From Halalkalibacter wakoensis JCM 9140 (GTDB taxonomy: Bacteria; Bacillota; Bacilli; Bacillales; Bacillaceae_D), in the NCBI RefSeq assembly GCF_000513095.1, contig NZ_BAUT01000011.1, positions 1 to 64,000 of the forward strand: a stretch of DNA of 64,000 bases, in the 5' to 3' direction. The position numbers were made by a program, and so were the translations under genes. The notes beneath the pieces were generated by a model. It had not been told where the DNA came from. It searched no databases and was given only the letters and a program-made list of their open reading frames with translations. Shown one piece after another: positions 27,377 through 36,268 of the stretch. The stretch's first letter is position 1. Every line of letters starts with the position of its first letter.

Positions 27377-29353
27377 ATGAAGTTAGTAGTAAAAAATACA
27401 GTAGTCATGAGTTTGTTGATTACCGTATCGATGATCAGTCTGTCAGCTATTGGGTATATGAAAGCAAAAGACTTCCTGTATGATCGATTCCAAGATCAAG
27501 CTTTTAGTCAACTAGATTCCGTAAAAGCCAATATTGATATTTGGATCAATGGAAAGCAAGAAGCGATGGAATACATAGCAGAAGCGGATGAACTAAAAGC
27601 AAGTAATGAAAGTAGTGCAACTACTTTAGGAACAAGAATAGGGGAGAGAATGGACAACCCGGATGCGTTCGGATTTATGGATGCAAATGGGCTTTTATAC
27701 TTAGATGGAGCAATTATTCCTGTCGCTGATTTTGAACATTATCAAGGTGGGATGAGTGAGCTTACGAAAACATATGATCCAGTTCCTTCTGCCTCTCCTA
27801 GTGTAAATGGCGCGCCGATCGTTCTATCATCAGCACCGGTTTATGACAATAATGGTGCTGTTGTTGGAGTGGCCTCTGGAGGGAACCAAATTGAAAGTCT
27901 CATGACAATCATCTCTAATATAACATTAGGGAAGAGTGGTTACGTTACCGTCTTTACATCAGACGGAACGATTGTTGCGGGGCAGCATCCAGAAGATACA
28001 CTTACCAAAAACATGTCAGACTATGAAAATGCTCTTTTGGATCAGTTGGTTGAAGAAAGTATGAATGGACAAACAGGTGTCGTTGAAACGAACTTCAATG
28101 GCGAGATGAGCTTGCTATTTTATAGCAAAGCGACAGAGATGGATTGGGGAATTATGATTTCCATTCCAACAAGTGAAGCTTTTGCAGATGCGAATTCGCT
28201 ATTGAACTATTTTGTGATCATAACCGTTATGTTCATTGTGATTAGCGCGATTATAAGTTATGTGCTGAACAAAAGGTCCTTAAAACCAATTAACGACATT
28301 AACAAAAAAATTGAGGAACTAGTTAACAATGAAGGAGACTTAACTCAACGATTGCCTATTAATCGAAAAGATGAAGTCGGGGCATTAGCTACAAATTTTA
28401 ATTTGTTATTAGATAGTTTACAGGATTTACTTGGAGGAATTTTGCAAAAAGGTGAAGTGGTTTCGAAGCATACGAATGTTTTATCAGAGAATGCAGAGGA
28501 GATGGTTCAGCTCTCTGATGCGGTGACAACGAATGTTCAAGTGTCAGCAGAGCTTTCGAAAGAACAAGAAAATGGAAATAAAAAGAACTTGGAGTCGATT
28601 AACGGGATTACACATATTGTTTCAGGGATAAAGGAACATTCATCATTGGTTTCTGATAAAACAAAAGTTGCGTACGAAGAAGTAGAAAGAGCGAATACAG
28701 AGGTAGATGAATTGCTGCGTGAAATGAATCATATTCAAAAATCCGTTCGGCACTCGTCAGAGATTGTGAGAAATTTAGGAAATCGCTCATCAGAAATTGG
28801 GAATATTGTTCAAATGATTACAAGTATTACTGAACAAACCAATTTGCTAGCTCTAAATGCATCAATCGAAGCTGCTAGAGCTGGGGAACATGGCAGAGGG
28901 TTTGCGGTTGTTGCGGATGAGGTTCGCAAATTAGCGGAGCAGTCCGCTGAATCAGCGAAGCAAATTGCTACGCTCGTTCGAGAAATTCAAAGCGAAACAT
29001 CAACTGCGGTGGTCGAGATCGAGTCTGGTACTAGTCAATTCGAAACAGGAATGGAAAAATTAAGGGACGTAACAGGAAGTTTGCAAAACATCTATCATTC
29101 TTCTAAAGAATCAACAAATGAAGTAGATAAAATTTTTATAGAAGTTGAGAACCTATTAGGAAAAGTGGAAGAGGTTGAAAACGTAATAAAGATTAATTCT
29201 CAGAAGTTCCAAGAATCTACGAAGTACATTCGTGAGGTGGCTTCTACTTCTGAAGAACAATTATCTTCTATACAAGGAATCAATGATTCAATTGAACAAA
29301 CAGCGCAATTTGCTGAAGAATTAAGAACGTTGTTACATCGATTTAAGATTTAA
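27377..29353 (+). CDS. Methyl-accepting chemotaxis protein with dCache-type sensor
   Basis: A 658-residue chemoreceptor. Transmembrane helix 1 is at about 8-28, an extracellular dCache-like ligand domain spans about 30-280, helix 2 is at about 281-303, and a HAMP domain ([17 protein letters not shown]) follows. The cytosolic signalling domain has the invariant hairpin tip [19 protein letters not shown] near residues 485-503, which binds CheW and CheA. The ligand is unknown. AAAGGAG precedes the ATG. The gene is controlled by the c-di-GMP riboswitch in its leader, so receptor abundance should follow the motile/sessile state. A strong terminator follows. Confidence 0.93.
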   Translation: MKLVVKNTVVMSLLITVSMISLSAIGYMKAKDFLYDRFQDQAFSQLDSVKANIDIWINGKQEAMEYIAEADELKASNESSATTLGTRIGERMDNPDAFGFMDANGLLYLDGAIIPVADFEHYQGGMSELTKTYDPVPSASPSVNGAPIVLSSAPVYDNNGAVVGVASGGNQIESLMTIISNITLGKSGYVTVFTSDGTIVAGQHPEDTLTKNMSDYENALLDQLVEESMNGQTGVVETNFNGEMSLLFYSKATEMDWGIMISIPTSEAFADANSLLNYFVIITVMFIVISAIISYVLNKRSLKPINDINKKIEELVNNEGDLTQRLPINRKDEVGALATNFNLLLDSLQDLLGGILQKGEVVSKHTNVLSENAEEMVQLSDAVTTNVQVSAELSKEQENGNKKNLESINGITHIVSGIKEHSSLVSDKTKVAYEEVERANTEVDELLREMNHIQKSVRHSSEIVRNLGNRSSEIGNIVQMITSITEQTNLLALNASIEAARAGEHGRGFAVVADEVRKLAEQSAESAKQIATLVREIQSETSTAVVEIESGTSQFETGMEKLRDVTGSLQNIYHSSKESTNEVDKIFIEVENLLGKVEEVENVIKINSQKFQESTKYIREVASTSEEQLSSIQGINDSIEQTAQFAEELRTLLHRFKI

Positions 29354-29370
29354 TTGCATAGCGGCAAGAA

Positions 29371-29409
29371 AAAAAGTGTCACAGCCTTTAAGAGCTGTGA
29401 CACTTTTTC
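29371..29409. terminator. Bidirectional terminator
   Basis: A perfect stem, AAAAAGTGTCACAGC with GCTGTGACACTTTTT, between the chemoreceptor (+) and the EmrB-type pump (-). Confidence 0.9.
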
Positions 29410-29425
29410 GTTTGGTGCAATAACA

Positions 29426-30889
29426 CTATTCGGCTTGCTTACTCCTTTTAACAAAAAGAGCGAGAACAACTGCTGCTAAGGCTAAATAAAAACCAGTTGA
29501 AAAGCTTTGCTGTGCTCCGTGTGTAAGAGCAGCTATCATATCTTCTGAATTTGGATTAACAATATTATTGCTCGTTAAATAGCTTTGTTGTCCTGTTTCC
29601 ATGACGGAAATAAACAATGCGGCTCCAATCGCTCCAGACACTTGCATGAGCGTGTTCATAATGGCTGTACCATGAGGGTACAGCTTTGCAGGAATTTGAT
29701 TTAACCCATTTGTTTGGGCGGGCATCATGATCATCGCGACAGCAATCATAAGAATGGATAATTGAACAATGATCATCCAAACCGGAACACCAGGAACCGT
29801 GAAGCGATACGTGAAAACAACTGAAGCAAGAATAATGGTACCTGGAATTAATAAAGGACGCGGTCCGAATTTATCAAATAGACGTCCCATAAAAGGTGAC
29901 ATCGCTCCGTTCAATAATCCCCCTGGCAACATGATTAACCCCGTCAAAACAGCCGTGAACAAGAGAGCTCCTTGCATATAAATCGGCATAACGAGCATCA
30001 TCGCAAACATCGTCATCATTACTAGCATGACAAGCAAAAGTCCTAGTAAAAACATCGGATAGCGGAAAACGCGAATGTCAAGAATTGGCGATTCAACCTT
30101 TAGCTGGCGCCAGCTAAAAATACCGAGTGAAAGAAAACCAATAAGTAAAGAAGAGAAGACAAGTGGATCAGCAAATGTTGCATCCCCTTTTCCGGCTAAG
30201 CTAAAACCGTAGACAATTCCACCGAATCCGATTGTGGATAAAAGAAAGGATAGCACATCAAGTTTTGGTTTTGAGGTTTCGGACACATTGGTTAAAACTT
30301 TCATTCCAAACATTAAGGAAAGAAGTGCAATCGGAAAAATGAAATAAAACAACCAACGCCAAGTGAAATTTTCCACGATTAGGCCTGAAATAGTTGGTCC
30401 AATTGCCGGTGCGAACATAATCACAAGCCCGACCATTCCCATTGCTGCACCGCGACGTTCAACTGGAATCACAGCTAAAATAATATTAACTAAGAGCGGG
30501 ATCATAATCGCTGTGCCGACAGCTTGTGTTAAGCGGCCTACAAGAAGGATGGAAAACACTGGGCTAAAACCAGCAATCAGTGTTCCAATTGTAAACAAAG
30601 ACATCGCTGTAATAAACAGTTGGCGTGTTGTAAAGCGTTGCATAAAATATGCCGAAATCGGGACTAGCGTACCAATGACAAGCATGTATCCTGTGACGAG
30701 CCATTGTACTGTACTCGAACCAACCCCAAAATCAGCCATAATGGCATTTAAGGCTACATTTAATATCGTTTCACTTAAGATAGCGACAAATGCGCCGGAA
30801 AGTAACACAGCGATAAGTGGAATGACGTTTACCGTCGGCTGGTTTGTTTCCTGTGTAGCAGCGGTGCTATCTTGAGCTATACTAGCCAT
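29426..30889 (-). CDS. DHA2-family MFS multidrug efflux pump (EmrB/QacA-like)
   Basis: A 487-residue MFS exporter with about 14 hydrophobic segments. Motif A-like AYFMQRFTTRQLF and motif C GMVGLVIMFAPAIGPTISGLIVENFTWRW (the antiporter motif) are visible, placing it in the drug:H+ antiporter-2 group. It should export a toxic amphiphilic compound. I chose the ATG at 30889 because GGAGGAATACTT precedes it; a TTG six codons earlier overlaps that site. It is divergent from a TetR repressor, with two matching inverted-repeat operators in the shared 150-bp region, so it is almost certainly repressed by that protein. Confidence 0.9.
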   Translation of the reverse strand: MASIAQDSTAATQETNQPTVNVIPLIAVLLSGAFVAILSETILNVALNAIMADFGVGSSTVQWLVTGYMLVIGTLVPISAYFMQRFTTRQLFITAMSLFTIGTLIAGFSPVFSILLVGRLTQAVGTAIMIPLLVNIILAVIPVERRGAAMGMVGLVIMFAPAIGPTISGLIVENFTWRWLFYFIFPIALLSLMFGMKVLTNVSETSKPKLDVLSFLLSTIGFGGIVYGFSLAGKGDATFADPLVFSSLLIGFLSLGIFSWRQLKVESPILDIRVFRYPMFLLGLLLVMLVMMTMFAMMLVMPIYMQGALLFTAVLTGLIMLPGGLLNGAMSPFMGRLFDKFGPRPLLIPGTIILASVVFTYRFTVPGVPVWMIIVQLSILMIAVAMIMMPAQTNGLNQIPAKLYPHGTAIMNTLMQVSGAIGAALFISVMETGQQSYLTSNNIVNPNSEDMIAALTHGAQQSFSTGFYLALAAVVLALFVKRSKQAE

Positions 30890-30917
30890 AAGTATTCCTC
30901 CAATCAATCTATAAATA

Positions 30918-31011
30918 CGAAACGGCTTCGTTTCGCTAAATTATCTTATCACCATCAAATACGAAACGCAACAGTTTCGTATTTGAAAAATAATAGAGGC
31001 GATGCTACACT
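30918..31011. promoter_or_regulatory. Two TetR operators and divergent promoters
   Basis: Operator 1 (30918-30935) is CGAAAC-N6-GTTTCG. Operator 2 (30956-30985) is a 12-bp perfect inverted repeat, CAAATACGAAAC-N6-GTTTCGTATTTG. Their centres are 44 bp apart. Rightwards, TTGAAA (30983-30988)-N17-TACACT (31006-31011) is the likely tetR promoter, with operator 2 on its -35. Leftwards on the minus strand, TTGCGT-N17-TAAGAT gives the pump promoter, with operator 1 near its start point. Both units would be repressed. Confidence 0.8.
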
Positions 31012-31056
31012 ACGTTTAAGGATAAGGACGGATGCTGAAAGGTAGTGTGAATCACG

Positions 31057-31683
31057 ATGTCGGAACCGAATGAACAAAAAGATGAAGAAAACAAAAGAGG
31101 GAGACCGCTTGATTTATCTCGCAATGAAGTCATTTTAAAAGCAACGCTTGATTTGTTGGCAGAGTGTGGGTACGATGCGTTAACGATCGATGCAGTAGCA
31201 GGAAGGGCAAAAGTCGGGAAGGCGACAATCTATAGGCGTTGGTCATCGAAAACAGAACTTGTTATCGAGGCGAATGCTTTTATCTGGCCATTTAACAAGT
31301 TAAATGAAACTATAAACAGAGATCTAGGGGTACGAGAGCAATTAATGGATGTTATTTCCCTAATTTTTCAATTTGATAATTATAAACATCAAAGCGCAAT
31401 GATGGCCATTCACGCGGCAACGTCTTCAAATGAACAATTAGAAAAAGAGCTGAAAAATGATTTTTACTGGCTCACGAAACAGGCAATTGAATCCGTTGTC
31501 AAACCATTTTTGAAAGAAAAATCTTTAACCGATGCAGAATGCGATCTTCTTACGGATCTTGCACCAGCCTTGCTTACGTATCGAGGAATTTTTATTGGGA
31601 AACCATTTGACCGAGATTATGTGGAGCAAATCGTTGATAACATGATTATGCCAATCATTCAAACAGCGTTAAGGTCCAATTAA
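31057..31683 (+). CDS. TetR/AcrR-family repressor of the divergent efflux pump
   Basis: A 208-residue TetR-family regulator. The N-terminal HTH region, with ILKATLDLLAECGYDALTIDAVA followed by KVGKATIYRRWSSKTELV, is the classical DNA-binding domain (about 24-70). The RGRP arm before it often contacts the minor groove. The C-terminal ligand domain is not assignable to a ligand. The two CGAAAC-N6-GTTTCG operators between it and the pump gene are its obvious targets. The ribosome binding site is weak. A small conserved-looking gene follows 13 bp downstream. Confidence 0.88.
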   Translation: MSEPNEQKDEENKRGRPLDLSRNEVILKATLDLLAECGYDALTIDAVAGRAKVGKATIYRRWSSKTELVIEANAFIWPFNKLNETINRDLGVREQLMDVISLIFQFDNYKHQSAMMAIHAATSSNEQLEKELKNDFYWLTKQAIESVVKPFLKEKSLTDAECDLLTDLAPALLTYRGIFIGKPFDRDYVEQIVDNMIMPIIQTALRSN

Positions 31684-31696
31684 AGGAGGAGTTAGC

Positions 31697-31855
31697 ATGA
31701 GATGCAACTCAAAATGCTTTTTAGTTGAAATGGAACAAAACGGTGAAAGACAGACAAAGACTGTCACAGCGAGGAGTTCGATAGAAGCCAGAAAAACGAT
31801 TCGTGGCCAATACGGAGCAGCGACTGTTATTCAATCAGTAGTAGAGAAGCGGTGA
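31697..31855 (+). CDS. Small hypothetical protein (52 aa)
   Basis: A 52-codon frame starting at ATG 31697 behind a very good AAAGGAGGA site, 13 nt after the tetR stop, and ended by TGA at 31853. The product begins MRCNSKCFLVEMEQNG, continues TARSSIEARKTIRGQYG and ends in KR. It is mostly beta-strand/helix-like and charged, with two cysteines near the N-terminus and no membrane segment. I do not recognise the family. Cotranscription with tetR is likely. Confidence 0.7.
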   Translation: MRCNSKCFLVEMEQNGERQTKTVTARSSIEARKTIRGQYGAATVIQSVVEKR

Positions 31856-31868
31856 TAATGATTTCTTT

Positions 31869-31900
31869 TTAAGAAGCCTTTTCCATGGGAAGGGCTTTTT
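31869..31900 (+). terminator. Terminator after the tetR/small-protein unit
   Basis: AAGCCTTTTCC pairs with GGAAGGGCTT across a 3-nt loop, followed by a T run. Confidence 0.75.
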
Positions 31901-32033
31901 GTTTTCGGAAGGATCGGTCTAAGGTAATTTTTATAAAAATGTGGTTGTGTTTGCAAGAATAATAGATCAAAACTACCTAAAAATGGTAAAATGTTACTGT
32001 TGGTGAGATGGAGGAAAGAGAGGAGGAGCTTAT

Positions 32034-32303
32034 TTGGTGTCATTAGCAATCGGAATCGCCATTGCTGGATATTTTATTGGACATGGGTTGAGAAACATTA
32101 ACAATCCCGATGCGAAAAATTTCATGGAATCGCTAGAGGAAGACGATGAACATGAATTAATTAAAGAAAAAGAAGTCCATCATTTTATCGGAATCTCAAA
32201 AGAAGATGCAAAATCGTTAATTCAAGAACATTCAGATATCCCACACATTAAAATTAATGGAAATGTGTACTACCCGAAGCTAAGTTGCGCCAATGGTTGT
32301 TAG
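32034..32303 (+). CDS. Small membrane-anchored protein with helix-turn-helix-like tail
   Basis: An 89-residue protein with an N-terminal hydrophobic helix (about 3-15, AIGIAIAGYFIG). An acidic linker follows, then a segment with KEDAKSLIQEHSDIPHIKINGNVYYPK, which resembles the small winged/excisionase-like DNA-binding modules of some Bacillus proteins. The C-terminus ends CANGC. Start is TTG 32034 or GTG 32037 behind AGGAGGAG (32021-32028). Function is unknown. The next gene downstream is a decayed frame. Confidence 0.65.
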   Translation: MVSLAIGIAIAGYFIGHGLRNINNPDAKNFMESLEEDDEHELIKEKEVHHFIGISKEDAKSLIQEHSDIPHIKINGNVYYPKLSCANGC

Positions 32304-32344
32304 ATTTAGGTTAGCCAATGATAGAAAAGAGGATATTGGTATGG

Positions 32345-32545
32345 ATGGAATTAACGGACTACTTAGACAATCCAGACATCTTCTTTGTAAATATCTAAAC
32401 AGCTGATTTTTTTATTTACGATGATCGTGACTGTGAATTAATTGCTAGTAAAAAGGAAACGATCAGTCCGTTCTACATGGAATATAAAGAGATGATTCCT
32501 GAGCAGTAACAAAAAGAGTTAAAGCAATTGTTTGAACATAAGTAG
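32345..32545 (+). pseudogene. Decayed small gene resembling DUF3885
   Basis: One frame reads through 67 codons with two in-frame TAA stops, at 32396 and 32507. The pieces are MELTDYLDNPDIFFVNI, then TADFFIYDDRDCELIASKKE continuing to YKEMIPEQ, then QKELKQLFEHK. The FIYDDRDCELIA segment followed by a Y-x-x-Y-like stretch resembles the C-terminal part of DUF3885 proteins (from memory, not searched). Both stops could come from CAA/CAG/GAA codons by one substitution, so this looks like real decay rather than indel error. Confidence 0.65.
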
Positions 32546-32567
32546 GCTGCGGCAAACGGAGGATATC

Positions 32568-32876
32568 ATGAAAAAAAAGAATCTGATAGCGTTAACGTTG
32601 TTCATAGGGCTGATTTATTTGTTGCATTCAACCCCACATTTGGCTGTGAGAACGTATGTATTCTTCACTGGTTATCCGGTAGCCGCTGTTACAACAAATA
32701 TTATTCATGACGACTACCATAATGAAGTCGACAAAGAAAAATTCGCTGAATGGAATGCGAAAGCATACACCTTGACAAAACCTCCAATTGAAAAGGCGAC
32801 ACAAGGGGAGCTTAGAAACTACCTCGTTAAAAAAAGAGGCTTTTTTCATATCGTAGAGTTTTACGGTGAGGGGTAA
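32568..32876 (+). CDS. Hypothetical single-pass membrane or secreted protein
   Basis: A 102-residue protein beginning MKKKNLIALTLFIGLIYLLH, a positively charged start and one hydrophobic helix without an obvious signal-peptidase site. A polar extracytoplasmic part follows with HDDYHNEVDKEKFAEWNAKAY and a C-terminal FFHIVEFYGEG. I chose the ATG at 32568 because GGAGGATATC precedes it; an in-frame ATG at 32532 has none. I do not recognise the family. Confidence 0.7.
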   Translation: MKKKNLIALTLFIGLIYLLHSTPHLAVRTYVFFTGYPVAAVTTNIIHDDYHNEVDKEKFAEWNAKAYTLTKPPIEKATQGELRNYLVKKRGFFHIVEFYGEG

Positions 32877-32953
32877 ATGAACCAGTTCATTTTCAGGAAT
32901 GCGAACATGCCATTGTAAGAAAGTCTATTTCAATCTGGAGAGGGGAACTTTTC

Positions 32954-33514
32954 ATGAATGAAGGTAATGTTGACTTGCTGCAAATAAGAAGAGAGTTATC
33001 TATAAAAGGGAAGAACGGTATCGGGTTTATTTTGGCTGCCGCTGCGATCTGGACGATAATTACGATCATCTTTGCTTTGCCCATAGAAACGCATGCTAAG
33101 AACATATTGATGTTATTCACTACGGGATTATTGTTTCCTTTAGCGGTCGTAACGTCTAAGTTGTTGAAAGCGGATTGGCGTTTTGAAAATAATCCACTTG
33201 CCAATTTAGCGACGCATTTAAATGTAGCTCAAATCATGTACTTCCCTATTCTTTTTTGGGCGATTGCATATAGTCCGAATGAGGCTGTGTTATTCTTTGC
33301 CATTATTGTGGGTGCTCACTTTTTTCCCTATGGTTGGTTTTATCATACAAAAGCCTTTTATTTTATGGCTCCCGTTATTTCTGCTTTAATGATTTTAATT
33401 TGGTCGTTCGTTCAACCTGAGCAACTTTGGCTCATTCCATTGTCTATGGTTCTATTGTTGCTATTGCTAGCGTTATGGCTTTACAACGATTATAAACGAA
33501 AAGTAAAATTATAA
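32954..33514 (+). CDS. Multi-pass membrane protein (DUF7010-like)
   Basis: A 186-residue integral membrane protein with about six hydrophobic segments and a short basic C-terminus (YNDYKRKVKL). The polar N-terminal LLQIRRELSIKGKNGIGF followed by a helix, the central KADWRFENNPLANLATHLNVAQIMYFP and the HFFPYGWFYHTKAFY loop resemble the DUF7010 family, whose function is unknown. Ribosome binding site AGAGGGGAA. It may be cotranscribed with the acetyltransferase 45 bp downstream. Confidence 0.7.
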   Translation: MNEGNVDLLQIRRELSIKGKNGIGFILAAAAIWTIITIIFALPIETHAKNILMLFTTGLLFPLAVVTSKLLKADWRFENNPLANLATHLNVAQIMYFPILFWAIAYSPNEAVLFFAIIVGAHFFPYGWFYHTKAFYFMAPVISALMILIWSFVQPEQLWLIPLSMVLLLLLLALWLYNDYKRKVKL

Positions 33515-33558
33515 TTTAATTCAATATTAAACTCGATTTGTGTGGAGGGAGGTGTAAA

Positions 33559-34053
33559 ATGAGTAAAGACATTCTTGTTCAGGAGTACTCCTCTAACTAT
33601 CAAGCTCACGTTTTAGATTTGATTCTGCATATACAGCAAGTAGAATACAATATATCAATTACGGAAGAGGATCAGCCTGATTTGTTTGTCATAGACGACT
33701 ATTATCAAAATGGAACTGGGAACTTCTGGATTGCCCTGAATAACGAGGAAGTAATCGGTACAATTAGTCTTTTAGACATTGGGGAAGATCAAGTCGCGTT
33801 AAGGAAGATGTTTGTACATAAAAATTACCGTGGACAAACGTATAAAACAGCAAGCCTTCTACTTCATACGGCCTTAACATGGGCGAGGAAGCAACAACTT
33901 CATGCTATATACCTTGGGACAACACCGCAATTTTTAGCTGCTCATAGGTTTTATGAAAAGAACGGATTTAGCAGCATTTCTCCAGGCGAATTACCTGAGA
34001 GGTTTCCTGTGTTAGAAGTTGATAAGAAGTTCTATAAGTATGTGATTAACTAA
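33559..34053 (+). CDS. GNAT-family N-acetyltransferase
   Basis: A GNAT acetyltransferase of about 164 residues. IGTISLLDIGEDQVALRKMFVHKNYRGQ around residues 70-100 holds the strand before motif A and the acetyl-CoA loop, here YRGQTYKT, a degenerate R/Q-x-x-G-x-G/A. FLAAHRFYEKNGF is the typical motif B. The acceptor is unknown. Start at ATG 33559 behind GGAGGGAGG; an upstream in-frame GTG at 33538 precedes that site. A terminator follows. Confidence 0.82.
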   Translation: MSKDILVQEYSSNYQAHVLDLILHIQQVEYNISITEEDQPDLFVIDDYYQNGTGNFWIALNNEEVIGTISLLDIGEDQVALRKMFVHKNYRGQTYKTASLLLHTALTWARKQQLHAIYLGTTPQFLAAHRFYEKNGFSSISPGELPERFPVLEVDKKFYKYVIN

Positions 34054-34069
34054 CGAATAGGTTATGCTA

Positions 34070-34100
34070 GAAATCGTCCCTTTTAAGGACGATTTCTTTC
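34070..34100. terminator. Terminator between convergent genes
   Basis: GAAATCGTCC (34070-34079) and GGACGATTTC (34087-34096) form a perfect 10-bp stem with a T-rich flank. It serves the acetyltransferase (+) and perhaps the fasciclin gene (-). Confidence 0.78.
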
Positions 34101-34128
34101 GTTTATTATAACTCTAATACAGAACGTT

Positions 34129-34626
34129 TTAGTTCGGTAATAATACTTTATCAATAACATGGATTACACCGTTTGATGTTTCGATATCGGGTGTCACGAC
34201 ATTTGATGAATTAACTCGAACAGGGTTTAGTGAAATTCTCACCGTTTGCTCGGTTGCGGTTTTAATATGTGCTCCGTCTTGTAAGTCTTCAGACATTACT
34301 TTTTCTGGTACGACATGGTATAAGAGAATGTCCTTCAAATCGTCTCGTGCTAACAAATCTTCGGCTGTTATGTCTAAATCCTTTAATAGTTTTTCAAAAG
34401 CGTCATCTGTTGGAGCAAAAACGGTAAAAGGACCTTCACCTTTTAGTGTATCAACCAACTCAGCTTTTTCTAAAGCAGCGACCAAAGTGTTAAAGGTACC
34501 AGCTTCTTTCGCTGTTTCTAAAATGTCTTTCCCGTTATCAGAGTTCTCTGCGGCTAATACACCATTAGCCAATGATAAAATCATCATCATGACAACTGAC
34601 ATCAACACCAATTTCTTCTTTACCAT
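34129..34626 (-). CDS. Secreted fasciclin-domain protein
   Basis: A 165-residue protein with a signal peptide, MVKKKLVLMSVVMMMILSLANGVLA, probably cleaved after ALA near residue 25. One FAS1 domain follows. The H1 motif FTVFAPTDDAFEKL is near residue 67, YH in LLYHVVPEK is near 103, and the H2 region NGVIHVIDKVLLP is at the C-terminus. FAS1 domains mediate adhesion and surface interactions. On its strand GGAGGCTTAACT precedes the ATG. It is a stand-alone gene. Confidence 0.88.
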   Translation of the reverse strand: MVKKKLVLMSVVMMMILSLANGVLAAENSDNGKDILETAKEAGTFNTLVAALEKAELVDTLKGEGPFTVFAPTDDAFEKLLKDLDITAEDLLARDDLKDILLYHVVPEKVMSEDLQDGAHIKTATEQTVRISLNPVRVNSSNVVTPDIETSNGVIHVIDKVLLPN

Positions 34627-35099
34627 AGTTAAGCCTCCTGTTATTCACTTTTTAAAATGTGCCAAAAATAAGATAAATGCGCTCTCATGTACGATTGTTG
34701 CGCGTTCCACCTCCAAGATCAATCTAAAAGGTAGTATTCGATTCAATGACCTTTTTATTCCAATTAACAGGTAAACAGCAAAATAAAACGCTTGGATGTG
34801 AACGCTCTCCAAACGTTTTTGCTATATGATTTCTTAAAAATCTTAAAAATAATAGACACCTTCCGCATGAGCGGTGAACTATCATTGACCGAGCATTGTT
34901 TAGATGAAAAATAGATAACACGGTACAATATAGGATTCATGAAATAAAAAGAAGATTAAAACGATCGTACTGTACTGACTATGAGCACGTGAGAAGTCAA
35001 AAGGAACGTTGGAAGGAGTAATAAATGGGTGGTAATAGAATTCAAAAATAAAATTCGTTTTGACTAACCTAGTTCATATAATAGCAATCTGCAAACAAA
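34627..35099. other. Intergenic region without a recognisable gene
   Basis: About 470 bp, AT-rich. It must hold the promoter of the fasciclin gene. The only coding-like feature is a very short frame of 8 codons at 35024-35050 (MGGNRIQK) behind a strong GGAAGGAG site, perhaps the head of a lost gene. No repeat or RNA motif is recognised. Confidence 0.5.
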
Positions 35100-35594
35100 T
35101 TACGGTTGTATGGTGACAGGTGTTCCGATGGGGACAATGCTAGCTAATTCCTCGACATCTTGATTGTACATACGAATACAACCTCTAGAGACAGCCTGGC
35201 CGATGGAACTAGGATCATTTGTTCCATGAATTCCATAGTGTTGTTTCGACAAGCTCATCCACATTGTCCCAAATGGTCCACCAGGATTCGGAGCTTTATT
35301 AATAATAATGAAGTTGCCGATCGGTGTTTCATGTAGAATTCTTCCAACCGCAATTGGATATTGTTTTTGTATAGCGTTATCCTTTCGTAACGTTAACGAG
35401 CGGTTGTCAACAGACACATCAATCCTATATGGAATGGTATCAGGGGACGGAAGCCCTGGGATCACAATAGATTGACCAGGAAGAATTACGTTGGGGTTTA
35501 TAGATGGGTTAACATGAATGATGTCCTGTAGTGATGTTCGATAATCAATGGATATTTGAGTGAGTGTTTCACCGGGTTTAACGATATGAATCAT
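35100..35594 (-). CDS. L,D-transpeptidase (YkuD) with N-terminal LysM
   Basis: A 164-residue cell-wall enzyme. One LysM domain occupies residues 1-46 ([22 protein letters not shown]...[11 protein letters not shown]). The YkuD catalytic domain follows, with [20 protein letters not shown] carrying the conserved His, Ser and catalytic Cys near residue 142. It would make 3-3 or related peptidoglycan cross-links or anchor proteins, as B. subtilis YkuD does at the same length. No signal peptide is seen, as in YkuD itself. GGAGGTGTGAAAG precedes the ATG on its strand. Confidence 0.93.
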   Translation of the reverse strand: MIHIVKPGETLTQISIDYRTSLQDIIHVNPSINPNVILPGQSIVIPGLPSPDTIPYRIDVSVDNRSLTLRKDNAIQKQYPIAVGRILHETPIGNFIIINKAPNPGGPFGTMWMSLSKQHYGIHGTNDPSSIGQAVSRGCIRMYNQDVEELASIVPIGTPVTIQP

Positions 35595-35755
35595 CTTTCA
35601 CACCTCCGCAATGTTGGGACTTATCTTATTCTATGTTATGGCATCAAACATTTTGACCTATGAATCTGATCATCTGGGTTGGTTGTAACAGTTAGGGTGT
35701 GCCGCTTATTTTCAACAAAGCATTCACTCAATAATAAAGGGACATTCTTTTAGTG

Positions 35756-35780
35756 GGAACTTTTCGCTTTGTGAGACGTA
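35756..35780 (+). promoter_or_regulatory. Candidate ECF-sigma promoter
   Basis: GGAAC (35756-35760), a 16-bp spacer starting TTTT, then CGTA (35777-35780). This agrees with the sigma-W/X-type consensus (AAC -35, CGT -10, 16-17 bp). It points to the 86-codon gene at 35915 with a leader of about 125 nt. The rest of 35595-35914 holds nothing recognised. Confidence 0.45.
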
Positions 35781-35914
35781 CATATTAATAGAATAAAATG
35801 GAAGGGAATGTTGTCGATGTGATGACCTTTCCTAAAGAGTGTATTCTTCTTAAGTAAAATCGTCAAAATCTAGAAGCTTAAATTAATATTTATAAGAGTA
35901 GGGAGAGATGATAG

Positions 35915-36175
35915 ATGAAATATTGGGAAATCACACATCATATGCAAACGATTCGAGTGGAGAACAGATGGAATTCGGAACGGTTATATGTGAATGGAGA
36001 ATTACAGGATGAACGAATGGGTGTGAGATCGGAATCTCGGCTTTACGGGAGGATTTATAATCAAAATCAGGAAGTAGAACCTATTAAAGTATCGATTGGG
36101 ACGTATGTTTTTAGGTTACATTGCTTGGTTTTTATTAACGATCGTTTAGTGTTTTCAAGTGTAGAGCATTCATAG
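35915..36175 (+). CDS. Hypothetical protein (86 aa)
   Basis: An 86-residue soluble protein with no signal peptide or membrane helix. It is rich in beta-strand-like alternation (TIRVENRWNSERLYVNGELQ, then KVSIGTYVFRLHCLVFINDR). It could be a small beta-sandwich. AGGGAGAG lies upstream of the ATG. It is followed by a strong terminator and preceded by an ECF-like promoter, which would place it in the envelope-stress response. I do not recognise the family. Confidence 0.65.
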   Translation: MKYWEITHHMQTIRVENRWNSERLYVNGELQDERMGVRSESRLYGRIYNQNQEVEPIKVSIGTYVFRLHCLVFINDRLVFSSVEHS

Positions 36176-36226
36176 GGTCAGTTTTTATGTAGATATAATA
36201 ATGCGAGTTTAGACTTTTTTAAACAC

Positions 36227-36262
36227 AAAAGGGAACTCTACTAAATGAGAAGTTCCCTTTTT
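36227..36262. terminator. Bidirectional terminator
   Basis: AAAAGGGAACT (36227-36237) and AGTTCCCTTTT (36251-36261) form a perfect 11-bp stem between the 86-aa gene (+) and the frameshifted small gene (-). Confidence 0.85.
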
Positions 36263-36268
36263 AAAGGT

